From assembly GCA_963700925.1 (NCBI GenBank), contig OY969553.1, positions 2,170,001 through 2,234,000 on the forward strand: DNA of 64,000 nucleotides, written 5' to 3'. Source of the stretch: CAWJMD01 sp963700925 (GTDB lineage Bacteria > Actinomycetota > Actinomycetes > Actinomycetales > CAWJMD01). The notes under the pieces are model-generated. The model saw nothing but the letters and a program-made list of their open reading frames with translations, did no database searches and was not told the origin of the DNA. The position numbers were made by a program, and so were the translations under genes. How positions within the stretch are numbered: position 1 is the first letter of the stretch; each line of letters begins with the position of its first letter. Below are positions 34,887 to 43,384 of this stretch, one piece after another.

Positions 34887-37800
34887 TCACACCCCCGCGA
34901 ATGCTGCGCAGTACTCGGACCAGGCGGGTGAGTCCCCGGCCGGTGTGACGCCGAGGATCTCGGCGAAGGTCGGGTCACCGTTCGAGCCGGCGAGCTGCCG
35001 CTCCACGCTGCACGAGACCGAGAAGGAGAAGAAGAAGACCTCCACCTCGATGGTGAGAGTCGCGCGACCCACCATCTTGCCGGTGTCGAACTGGTAGGTC
35101 AGCGAGAGCTCGAGCGTGATCGAGGCGGAGATCAGCCCAAGCACATCCACCTCGCCACGGATGCGGAAATAGCCTGTCAGCTGGCCCTTCTCGCCCTCGA
35201 GCCGCAGGTAGACACCCACCATGATCGACACCGAGCCGGAGGCGATGCCGAGGTTGATCGACAGGCTCGCACCTGCCTCCAAAGCCATCTCGAGCAGCAC
35301 AAGACCCTTGGGAGACAGGCGGATTCCGACGAACCCGCCGCCTCCCACCATCATGACCGTGAGACGGAACGGCTTCTCCCGGGTGCAGAAGTAGAACCCG
35401 ACGGTGACCGCGTCGCCCAGGAATGGCACCCGTACGTCGGCGCCGAGGCTGATGTTCTCCAGGCTGAACACACCGATCGCCACATTCGGCAGCGCCAGGT
35501 CGAAGCCGGCCTTCACACCCTCAGTGCTGACGTCGACGTAGGGTGGGTCGGAGAAGCCGTCGAACGGGATAAGCTCCTTCAGCGTCTCGATGAAGCCCAG
35601 CACGCCGACGAACTCGAGGCCCCGGAACACGACATCGACCTCGGGCTTGCGCGACGAGGCGGCCCGGAACGCGAGGCGGTCGAACGTGATCCTGATCAGC
35701 GGTGAACCCGGGAACAGGTTGAGCCCGAAGTCCTTCAGCTCGGCCAGTGCATCGACGCCGACCCCGTCGCTGCCCGATGCGCGGGCCTCGACCGACAGGA
35801 CGAAACCGTCAGGCCGGACGAAGAAGAGCGCCTGCGCGGCCGGGCCGGGTGGCAGGTTCACCATCGTCGGGCGCCACTCGTACCGTGCCCGCACGGACAG
35901 CCCGCTCGGGTCGAACCCGTTCACGAACGACGCGAGGGCGGCGATAGTCTCGAGCACCTTGGCGGCCGCGAGCACTGGCTGTAGCGCGCCTCCGAGCCGT
36001 TCGAGCTGCGCCTTCACCTGAGGAGGCATCGGCACCTCGCGCACGATGGCGACGACGTCGTCGACCAGTGCGCGCAGTGCCTGCAGGGGTGCCGTGACAG
36101 CGGCTGTCACCGTGGGCAAGTCGCTGTCGGCGTCGAGCGCCATCAGGGCCTCGACAGCGTCGACGAGGTCGGTGACATTCGCCCCCAGCGTCGCCGCGAC
36201 CGTGTCGAGCCGTGCCTTGGCTGCGGCGGCCTGCGCCCTCAACGCGGACGTGGCGGCACTGACAGCCTGCTCGGCGGTGCGAGTGACCGCCTCGTCGACC
36301 GCAGCGCGCAGGGCCTCGAGGTCCGACAGCAGACCAGCCACCTCGTCGAGCTGCTCGGTGATGAACTCCGGCGCGCCGTCGAGGCCGACGACTCCGAGGA
36401 TGTCGGTGAGCTCGAACAGGCCGAAGAGCTTCGGCAGGTCGGCCAGCACACCACCGAGGAAGGCGTCGGGGTCGAAGCGCTGGGCGGGCGGGGCAGCGAC
36501 GAGGTCGTCCACGTCTCGTCCGACCGTCCCGAGGGTGCGCGACAGCCCCCTTACCGGCAGGTCGGGCCGGATGAACCCACCGGCGCCCTGCGTGCCCTGG
36601 TCGAAGACGATCTGGCCGGGGGTCGGCAGCTGGAGGAAGACCTGAGGCTCGGCGTTGGGCCCGTCGAACCCGTGGTCGAGGTAGGGCTGGGCGTACGTGA
36701 CCGTCACCTTTCCGGCGCCCGGCGAGAGGTGGCGCATGGCCGGGATGACGACGTCTGCGTTGACGAGACGCGGTGTGGCGGTGCGGCTCCCGCGGTCGCC
36801 CGGCGTGCCGGTGAACCGGAGAGTGATCGTCTCCATGGCCGTCTGCCCGGCGCGGATGCTGCCCGCCAGCGCGATGGACTGCCCGGCCGCCGCGATGGGC
36901 GACTGTGGGTCGTTCACCCAGGCGTTGACGATCTCCGTCTTCTCCGCGGCGTTGCCGAGCTTGGCCGCCACCGCGAGCAGCGGCGTGGGCAGCACTTTGC
37001 GGCGTCCGTCCCAGTCGATGCAGTCGAGCACGAAGAGGAACCGAGCCCCGCCGACCATCGGCCAGAACAGGTCGTCGCCGCGACCGTTGACCCCGCCGGC
37101 GACCGTCGGCGGGAACGGTGGCGGTGTCGAGAAGTCGAGGCCGGGGGTGACGGAGGGCCGGATCGTGATCTGCCGGAACGGCATTCGGCGGTCGTTGAAC
37201 GTACGGGTCGGTCGCGACGTCGCGAGGAACTTCTTCTGGTAGAGACGAGCCTGCGGGTTGGCGCTGTCCTTGATCTTGCGCTCGGTCAGCGTGACGAGGT
37301 TCGTCTCGATGCCGACGAAGAAGAAGTAGTAGGGCTCGACCACGCGCACGTACTGGTCGCGACCCATCGGTGCCTCGTGGTCCCACGCGCTGACCGCGTC
37401 GAGTCCTTGTTGGCTGTACGGCTGGGTCTCCCAGTCGCCGTGCAGGTCGAGCCACGCCCCCAGCGACGAGAGGTACAGGCGATCGGCGTCGACCGGACGG
37501 GGGACCGCGATCCGCGGGTCGGCGCTCTGCCGCACCAGGGCCTCGCGGTGCTCCTGGGTCAGCGAGGCGATGAAGGGGACGACGGGAGGAGCGGGCCGGT
37601 CGAGGTCACGCGTCCACACCGCCCGCACCACCCGCTGCGAGTTGGCGCGCTCGTCGATGGTGGTCACGCCGTCGTCGTCGGTCTGTCGCACCCCCAGCCG
37701 GCTGTGCCACAGCTCCACGCGGTCGGGATCGGCGGGTGCGGCGGCGGGCGTGGTCGAGTGCGCGAAACCGCCTAGGGCACTGGGGGATATCAGTAGCCGG

Positions 37801-38741
37801 TGCGGCGCCTCGATCGCGGTCTCGTCGCCACCAGGCGCTCGCGGGCGCTGGCGGATCGGTCTCGGCAGCACCGGCCGGATGGGCAGCAGGTCCCCGAGCC
37901 CGCCGGCCGCCTTGCGTCCGCCAGTGGGCCCGGTGGTCAGGTCGAGGGGAGCCTCGACGGCCAGAGCATCACGGGCGGCGCGCAGCGCGGCGGCGTTGGT
38001 CAGCACGCGGTCGACTGCCTCCCGGCCACCACGCTTTCGTGGGGCGCGCCGACCGGCTTGGGCCACCGCGGAAGCCAGCACGAGCCCGGCGTCGCTGCGC
38101 AGCAGCCGCAGTCGGCCTGGCAGCTCGGCGACGAGGTCGATGGCGCCCAGCCGCGAGGGGCCGAACCGAAGTGGCAGTGCCCGCGGTGCCGCCAGTGGCA
38201 CGACGACCAGCGGCAGCCGCGACATCGCGGCGAGGATGCCGGCCGTGCTGAAGTCGATGCTCTCGCTCGGGTCGACGGCGTAGACGAGCCGGGACCCATT
38301 GGCAGTCAACGCCTCGATCGGCGGCGTCTGGGGCGGCGGCGGCACCTGTTGCTCCGGCTCGGCCTGCTCGCTGATGTGCTGCAACGCGAAGCGGACCTCG
38401 AGTCGAGCCTCCTTGCTCGTCGGCAACAACGCCGCGGCGCCACCGCGGTCGCGCACCAGCTCGAGGTCATACCCCAGCACGTCGAGAGCCACGAGGTCGA
38501 GCGGCCGCAGCAGCCGGAATGCGTGCGACGGTGTCATGCCCGGGTGGGGGGTCAACGAGCCGAACACGGGAGGCGTTGCGAGGCTGAGGAGGTCGGCGCC
38601 GATCCCGTGCAGGCTGTCGGGGTCGATCTGGAACCGCACGGCGCGCCTGGACTTGGCCGGTGTCTTGGCCGGTGTCTTGGCCGGTGTCTTGGCCGGCACC
38701 TTCTTCGCTGCGGCCTTCTTCGATCGAGGTCGGGGTGGCAT
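34887..38741 (-). CDS. Giant protein of unknown function (first of pair)
   Basis: This 1284-residue protein matches no family I recognise. The N-terminus has a Lys/Ala/Pro tract (KTPAKTPAKTPAK) encoded by tandem repeats. The middle is beta-rich (for example the EPYYFFFVGIETNLVTLTER segment). A long helical, coiled-coil-like region spans about 790-935. The C-terminus (about 1079-1253) alternates hydrophobic and polar residues in beta-strand fashion (FRLTVMMVGGGGFVGIRLSP to VEVFFFSFSVSCSVER), ending WSEYCAAFAGV. There is no signal peptide or single clear membrane helix. ATG 38741 is 6 nt from AGAGG; ATG 38747 is an alternative. It is co-transcribed with the second giant gene and divergent from tetR. 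Confidence 0.75.
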   Translation of the reverse strand: MPPRPRSKKAAAKKVPAKTPAKTPAKTPAKSRRAVRFQIDPDSLHGIGADLLSLATPPVFGSLTPHPGMTPSHAFRLLRPLDLVALDVLGYDLELVRDRGGAAALLPTSKEARLEVRFALQHISEQAEPEQQVPPPPQTPPIEALTANGSRLVYAVDPSESIDFSTAGILAAMSRLPLVVVPLAAPRALPLRFGPSRLGAIDLVAELPGRLRLLRSDAGLVLASAVAQAGRRAPRKRGGREAVDRVLTNAAALRAARDALAVEAPLDLTTGPTGGRKAAGGLGDLLPIRPVLPRPIRQRPRAPGGDETAIEAPHRLLISPSALGGFAHSTTPAAAPADPDRVELWHSRLGVRQTDDDGVTTIDERANSQRVVRAVWTRDLDRPAPPVVPFIASLTQEHREALVRQSADPRIAVPRPVDADRLYLSSLGAWLDLHGDWETQPYSQQGLDAVSAWDHEAPMGRDQYVRVVEPYYFFFVGIETNLVTLTERKIKDSANPQARLYQKKFLATSRPTRTFNDRRMPFRQITIRPSVTPGLDFSTPPPFPPTVAGGVNGRGDDLFWPMVGGARFLFVLDCIDWDGRRKVLPTPLLAVAAKLGNAAEKTEIVNAWVNDPQSPIAAAGQSIALAGSIRAGQTAMETITLRFTGTPGDRGSRTATPRLVNADVVIPAMRHLSPGAGKVTVTYAQPYLDHGFDGPNAEPQVFLQLPTPGQIVFDQGTQGAGGFIRPDLPVRGLSRTLGTVGRDVDDLVAAPPAQRFDPDAFLGGVLADLPKLFGLFELTDILGVVGLDGAPEFITEQLDEVAGLLSDLEALRAAVDEAVTRTAEQAVSAATSALRAQAAAAKARLDTVAATLGANVTDLVDAVEALMALDADSDLPTVTAAVTAPLQALRALVDDVVAIVREVPMPPQVKAQLERLGGALQPVLAAAKVLETIAALASFVNGFDPSGLSVRARYEWRPTMVNLPPGPAAQALFFVRPDGFVLSVEARASGSDGVGVDALAELKDFGLNLFPGSPLIRITFDRLAFRAASSRKPEVDVVFRGLEFVGVLGFIETLKELIPFDGFSDPPYVDVSTEGVKAGFDLALPNVAIGVFSLENISLGADVRVPFLGDAVTVGFYFCTREKPFRLTVMMVGGGGFVGIRLSPKGLVLLEMALEAGASLSINLGIASGSVSIMVGVYLRLEGEKGQLTGYFRIRGEVDVLGLISASITLELSLTYQFDTGKMVGRATLTIEVEVFFFSFSVSCSVERQLAGSNGDPTFAEILGVTPAGDSPAWSEYCAAFAGV
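38652..38696. repeat. 12-bp tandem repeat encoding (KTPA)n in the giant protein
   Basis: Three exact copies of cttggccggtgt (38652-38663, 38664-38675, 38676-38687) and a partial fourth encode Lys-Thr-Pro-Ala repeats on the - strand. The 12-bp unit preserves frame, so copy number may vary between strains. Confidence 0.9.
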
Positions 38742-38869
38742 CCGCATCCTCTTCCCAGGCGCTGTCGCCAGGCCCGGAACCGTGCGACGCCACCTCAGGG
38801 CGTGATGTTCCTCCCGTCGCGTGCGAGGGACAAGACCTCTGCCCCTGTCAGTCGTCCGACAAATCACTT

Positions 38870-38893
38870 GTAAGTGAGTACTCACTCACTTAC
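38870..38893. promoter_or_regulatory. Palindromic operator, probable TetR binding site
   Basis: GTAAGTGAG (38870-38878) and CTCACTTAC (38885-38893) are perfect 9-bp arms around 6 nt. The centre also contains a 14-bp perfect palindrome (38873-38886). The site ends 9 nt before the TetR ATG and lies about 130 nt from the divergent giant-protein start, so it could control both directions. Self-regulation by the adjacent TetR is the normal arrangement. Confidence 0.8.
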
Positions 38894-38902
38894 GCTGGTC
38901 CC

Positions 38903-39523
38903 ATGAATCCGCGCGCTGCACGGCTACCGCCCCAGGAGCGGCGGACCGCGCTCGTCGCGGCCGCCTTGCCCCTTCTGCGCGAGCGCGGCTCGGCCGTGAC
39001 CACGCGCCAGATCGCCGAAGCGGCAGGCGTTGCCGAGGGCACGATCTTCCGGGTCTTCCCGACCAAGGACGCCTTGGTCGAGGCCGCGATGGCCTCCGCG
39101 TTCGACCCGAGCCCCGTGCTCGAGGGCCTCGCCGGCGTCGACCGCACGTTGCCGCTGGAAGAGCGCATGGCCGAGGCGGTCACGCTGATCCAGGGCCACC
39201 TGGTCTCGATCTTCAGCCTGATCGCGGTGGTCCGGCCGATGGGCCTCGCCTCCCGCGTCCACCACCACCATCGTCATCCCGACCCCAAGCACCGCCGCAC
39301 CAACGACGCCCTCAACGCCGCGATCACCGAGCTCGTCGGCGACGGCGAAGGGCTGCGCGTGCCGCCCATCGAGGTGACACGAATGCTGCGGCTGCTGACC
39401 TTCGCGGGCACCCATCCACTGGTCAGCGACAACCAGCCGCTCACGGCCGCCGAGATCGTGTCCGTGGTGCTTGACGGCGTCCGTGACCACAGCCACCACG
39501 CCGACTCCAGGGGGAGAGACTGA
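38903..39523 (+). CDS. TetR family transcriptional regulator
   Basis: This 206-residue repressor has an N-terminal TetR HTH (ERRTALVAAALPLLRERG, then TTRQIAEAAGVAEGTIFRVF, about 12-55). The C-terminal ligand domain is all-helical and contains a His-rich loop (RVHHHHRHPDPKHRR) that could bind metal or be flexible. The ATG at 38903 follows the palindromic operator, and the 5' end of the longer frame is shadow sequence. Its stop overlaps the first ABC gene by one base (TGATG). It most likely represses the ABC exporter operon and releases on binding an exported compound. Control of the divergent giant genes is possible. Confidence 0.93.
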   Translation: MNPRAARLPPQERRTALVAAALPLLRERGSAVTTRQIAEAAGVAEGTIFRVFPTKDALVEAAMASAFDPSPVLEGLAGVDRTLPLEERMAEAVTLIQGHLVSIFSLIAVVRPMGLASRVHHHHRHPDPKHRRTNDALNAAITELVGDGEGLRVPPIEVTRMLRLLTFAGTHPLVSDNQPLTAAEIVSVVLDGVRDHSHHADSRGRD

Positions 39524-41319
39524 TGCTGGCCCGCATACTGAGAGAACGCCTTCGACCGCTGTCCGTACCCTTGACGTGGGTTGTCGTGCTGCAGCTCGCG
39601 AGCTCCCTCGCCAACCTGTACCTGCCGAGCCTGAACGCCGACATCATCGACGAGGGCGTCGCGCGGGGCGACACCGGCTACGTCGTGAGGACGGGTGGCT
39701 GGATGCTCGCCGTCAGCCTGCTGCAGGTCGGGGCCGCTCTCGGCACGGTGTGGTTCGCGTCCCGAACCTCGATGGGTGTCGGCCGCGACCTGCGTGCCGC
39801 GGTCTTCTCCCGGGTCGGCGACTTCTCCGCCCGCGAAGTGGCCGATTTCGGTGCGCCCACGCTGATCTCGCGTACGACGAACGACGTGCAACAGGTGCAG
39901 ATGCTCGTGCTGATGGGCTGCACCATGTTCGTCGCCGCCCCGATCAGCATGATCGGGGGCGTCGTGATGGCACTGCGGGAGGACGCCGGGCTGTCGTGGC
40001 TGCTGGCCGTCGCGGTCCCCGTCCTGGCCCTGAGCATCGGCCTGGTCGTGTCGCGGATGGTTCCCCTGTTCCGCCGCATGCAGACCGGCATCGACGAGAT
40101 CAACCGCGTGATGCGCGAGCAGATCGCCGGCATCAGGGTCGTGCGGGCCTTCGTCCGCGAGTCGCGCGAGAGCACCCGGTTCGGCGTCGCGAACGACGAC
40201 CTCACGGGCACGACGCTGGCGGTGGGACGGCTGCAGGCGCTGATGTTCCCGATCGTGATGGCCGTGCTCAACTTCTCGACCGTCGCCGTGCTCTGGTTCG
40301 GCGCCTCGCGGGTGGAAAGCGGTCAACTGCAGGTTGGTTCGCTGATCGCTTTCATGTCGTACCTGCTGCAGATCCTGTTCGCGGTGATGATGGGCACGTT
40401 CGTGATGATGATGATCCCGCGGGCTTCGGTGTCGGCCGAGCGCATCAGCGAGGTGCTCGAAACGCAGCCCTCCGTGGTGCTGCCGGCACAGCCGGTCACC
40501 ACCGTCGACGCCCACGCGGAGCTCGAGTTCGTCGGGGTGTCGTTCCGCTATCCAGGCGCCGATTCTGCTGTGCTGGAGGACATCTCGCTGCGCACCGCGC
40601 CCGGCCGCACCACGGCGGTTATCGGCAGCACCGGCTCGGGCAAGACCACGCTGTTGTCGCTCGTTCCGCGACTCTTCGACGCCACCGACGGCAGCGTGCG
40701 CGTCGACGGAGTCGATGTTCGCGACCTCCATCCCGAGGTGCTGTGGCGGCGCATCGGCCTCGTGCCGCAGAAGGCGTACCTGTTCACGGGGACGGTGGCG
40801 AGCAACCTGCGGTTCGGTGACTCGACGGCTGACGACGAGCAGCTGTGGGAGGCGCTCGAGGTCGCACAGGCCGGGGACTTCGTCCGTGCCCTCCCCCAAG
40901 GGCTGGAGTCGCCTGTGGCACAGGGCGGCACGAACTTCTCGGGTGGGCAGCGTCAGAGACTGGCGATCGCGCGCGCGCTCGTCCGCCGCCCCGAGATCTA
41001 CCTGTTCGACGACTCGTTCTCGGCGCTCGACCTGGCCACCGACGCCCGGTTGCGGGCGGCTCTTGCGCCGGAAACTCGCGAAGCGAGCGTCGTGATCGTG
41101 GCGCAGCGCGTCTCGACGATCATGGACGCCGACGAGATTCTCGTGCTCGAGGACGGGCGCGTCGTCGGCCGTGGACGGCATGACGACCTGGTGCAGACCT
41201 GTTCGACGTACGCCGAGATCGTCGAGTCGCAGGCCGCTGCCGATGACGGAGCGACTGAGCGACGGCTCGGCAAGGAGCTGTTCACAGCCGGCGACGGCAG
41301 CAAGGGGGTGAGGACATGA
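39523..41319 (+). CDS. ABC exporter half-transporter, permease-ATPase, degenerate NBD
   Basis: This type IV ABC exporter half of 598 residues has a six-helix membrane domain (about 1-310) and an NBD with Walker A GSTGSGKTT, a Q-loop, the signature NFSGGQRQR and Walker B IYLFDDSFSALD. The catalytic Glu after Walker B is replaced by Asp (FDDS), the usual sign of the non-catalytic half in heterodimers such as TM287/288. The pairing partner follows with a 4-nt overlap (ATGA). The GGGGGAGAG ribosome binding site is strong. The substrate is unknown; drugs, lipids or peptides are possible. Under TetR control by context. Confidence 0.94.
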   Translation: MLARILRERLRPLSVPLTWVVVLQLASSLANLYLPSLNADIIDEGVARGDTGYVVRTGGWMLAVSLLQVGAALGTVWFASRTSMGVGRDLRAAVFSRVGDFSAREVADFGAPTLISRTTNDVQQVQMLVLMGCTMFVAAPISMIGGVVMALREDAGLSWLLAVAVPVLALSIGLVVSRMVPLFRRMQTGIDEINRVMREQIAGIRVVRAFVRESRESTRFGVANDDLTGTTLAVGRLQALMFPIVMAVLNFSTVAVLWFGASRVESGQLQVGSLIAFMSYLLQILFAVMMGTFVMMMIPRASVSAERISEVLETQPSVVLPAQPVTTVDAHAELEFVGVSFRYPGADSAVLEDISLRTAPGRTTAVIGSTGSGKTTLLSLVPRLFDATDGSVRVDGVDVRDLHPEVLWRRIGLVPQKAYLFTGTVASNLRFGDSTADDEQLWEALEVAQAGDFVRALPQGLESPVAQGGTNFSGGQRQRLAIARALVRRPEIYLFDDSFSALDLATDARLRAALAPETREASVVIVAQRVSTIMDADEILVLEDGRVVGRGRHDDLVQTCSTYAEIVESQAAADDGATERRLGKELFTAGDGSKGVRT

Positions 41320-43313
41320 CGGAGAGCACGGTGGCGAGCGAGGGCAAGGCGGCAGCGTCGCGGCGCCCGCCGCGCTCGCACATGGGGCCGATGCACAACG
41401 CGTTCACCGGCGACAAGTCGGCAGCTTTCGGCCCGTCGGCTCGTCGGCTGATGCGGCGGCTGAGGCCTGAGCGCACGCGGCTGCTCGGCGTGGTCGGGTT
41501 GGCGGTGCTCAGCGTGCTGTTGATGGTGCTCGCGCCCAAGGTGCTCGGGCACGCCACGAACATCATCTTCGACGGGGCGATCGGACGGATGCTGCCGGCC
41601 GGCCTCACCCAGGCGCAGGCGATCGAGGCGGCGCGTGCGCGGGGCGACGACACCTTCGCCGACCTGCTGAGTGGCATGACCGTGGTTCCGGGCGTGGGCA
41701 TCGACATGGGCGACCTCGGCCGGGTGCTGCTGGCCGTTCTGGGTCTGTACGTCTTCGCCTTCCTGTTCTCCTGGTTCCAGGGCCTGCTGCTCAACGTCGC
41801 TGTCCAGCGCACCATCCGCGAGATGCGCGCGGAGGTGGAGGCCAAGCTGCACCGCCTGCCGCTGAGCTACTTCGACCGCCAGCCCCGCGGCGAGCTGCTG
41901 AGCCGGGTCACGAACGACATCGACAACGTCGCACAGACGTTGCAGCAGACGCTGAGTCAGCTGCTGACGGCACTGCTGACGGTCATCGGCACCGTGGTGA
42001 TGATGCTGGTCATCTCGCCGCTCCTGGCGCTGGTCGCCCTGGTCACGATCCCGATCACGATGGTCCTGACCGGCGCGATCATGAAGCGCTCGCAGAAGCT
42101 GTTCGCCGCGCAGTGGAGACACACGGGGGTGCTGAACGGCCAGGTCGAGGAGGCGTTCACCGGCCACAGCCTCGTCAAGGTCTTCGGTCGCCAGCAGGAG
42201 GTGAACGAGAGCTTCCGGCAGGAGAACGAGCGGCTCTACGACGCGGGATTCGGTGCGCAGTTCGTCTCCGGCATCATCATGCCGACGATGATGTTCATCG
42301 GGAACCTGAACTACGTGGTCATCGCCGTGATCGGCGGGCTCCGCGTGGCGAATGGTCAGATCAGCCTCGGTGACGTCCAGGCGTTCATCCAGTACTCGCG
42401 ACAGTTCACGCACCCGCTGACGCAGGTGGCGTCGATGGCCAACCTGCTGCAGTCGGGCGTCGCGTCGGCGGAGCGCGTGTTCGACGTGCTCGACGCCACC
42501 GAGCAGGAGGCCGACGCCGGTGAGCCGGCTACCGTCACCGACCCGCGCGGGCGGGTTGCCTTCGAGGAGGTGGCCTTCTCGTACTCGCCCGACCGTCCGC
42601 TGATCGAAGGGCTGGACCTGGTCGCGGAACCCGGTCAGACGGTGGCGATCGTTGGACCGACCGGCGCCGGCAAGACGACCCTGGTGAACCTCATCATGCG
42701 GTTCTACGAGCTCGACGCCGGACGGATCACGCTCGACGGCCTCGACATCACGTCGATGACGCGCGACGACCTCCGCTCGCGCATCGGGATGGTGCTGCAG
42801 GACACGTGGCTGTTCGGCGGGACGATCCGGGAGAACATCGCGTACGGCAACCCCGAGGCGAGCGAGGAGCAGATCCTCGAGGCGGCACGGGCGACGTACG
42901 TCGACCGGTTCGTTCGCTCACTGCCGGACGGGTACGACACGCTGATCGACGACGAGGGCAACTCGGTCAGCGCGGGTGAGAAGCAGCTGCTGACGATCGC
43001 ACGCGCGTTCCTGGCCAACCCCTCCCTGCTGATCCTCGATGAGGCGACCAGCTCGGTCGACACCCGAACCGAGGTGCTCGTGCAGCATGCGATGGCCGCA
43101 CTGCGTTCCGACCGAACGAGTTTCGTGATCGCGCACCGGTTGTCGACGATCCGAGACGCCGACCTGATCCTGGTGATGGAGGACGGTGCGATCGTCGAGC
43201 AGGGAACCCACGAGGAGCTGCTGGCGAGGGACGGCGCGTACGCACGCCTGTACGACGCCCAGTTCGCGGGGCCGGCCGAGGTCGCTGGAATGGCGGAAAG
43301 CCGCATGTTCTGA
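41316..43313 (+). CDS. ABC exporter half-transporter, permease-ATPase, catalytic NBD
   Basis: This second half of the exporter has 665 residues. A basic/Pro N-terminal extension (about 1-45) precedes the six-helix membrane domain. An unusual 40-residue polar segment (AGLTQAQAIEAARARGDDTF) lies between TM1 and TM2. The NBD carries Walker A GPTGAGKTT, the signature SVSAGEKQLLTIA (variant of LSGGQ) and a canonical Walker B LLILDEATSSVD with the catalytic Glu, then the H-loop SFVIAHRLST. With the degenerate NBD of the preceding gene it should form one asymmetric heterodimer. The ATG overlaps the upstream stop by 4 nt. Confidence 0.94.
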   Translation: MTESTVASEGKAAASRRPPRSHMGPMHNAFTGDKSAAFGPSARRLMRRLRPERTRLLGVVGLAVLSVLLMVLAPKVLGHATNIIFDGAIGRMLPAGLTQAQAIEAARARGDDTFADLLSGMTVVPGVGIDMGDLGRVLLAVLGLYVFAFLFSWFQGLLLNVAVQRTIREMRAEVEAKLHRLPLSYFDRQPRGELLSRVTNDIDNVAQTLQQTLSQLLTALLTVIGTVVMMLVISPLLALVALVTIPITMVLTGAIMKRSQKLFAAQWRHTGVLNGQVEEAFTGHSLVKVFGRQQEVNESFRQENERLYDAGFGAQFVSGIIMPTMMFIGNLNYVVIAVIGGLRVANGQISLGDVQAFIQYSRQFTHPLTQVASMANLLQSGVASAERVFDVLDATEQEADAGEPATVTDPRGRVAFEEVAFSYSPDRPLIEGLDLVAEPGQTVAIVGPTGAGKTTLVNLIMRFYELDAGRITLDGLDITSMTRDDLRSRIGMVLQDTWLFGGTIRENIAYGNPEASEEQILEAARATYVDRFVRSLPDGYDTLIDDEGNSVSAGEKQLLTIARAFLANPSLLILDEATSSVDTRTEVLVQHAMAALRSDRTSFVIAHRLSTIRDADLILVMEDGAIVEQGTHEELLARDGAYARLYDAQFAGPAEVAGMAESRMF

Positions 43314-43384
43314 GCCCTTCCCGTGCGATCCTGGCCCCGCTGAGGTGGACGAAGTCGCCGGGGTCCTGGACGGAGGGTTTGTGG

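Noticed and set aside
38652..38696. CRISPR-like array
   Set aside because: The repeats are contiguous 12-mers without spacers and lie within a coding frame.
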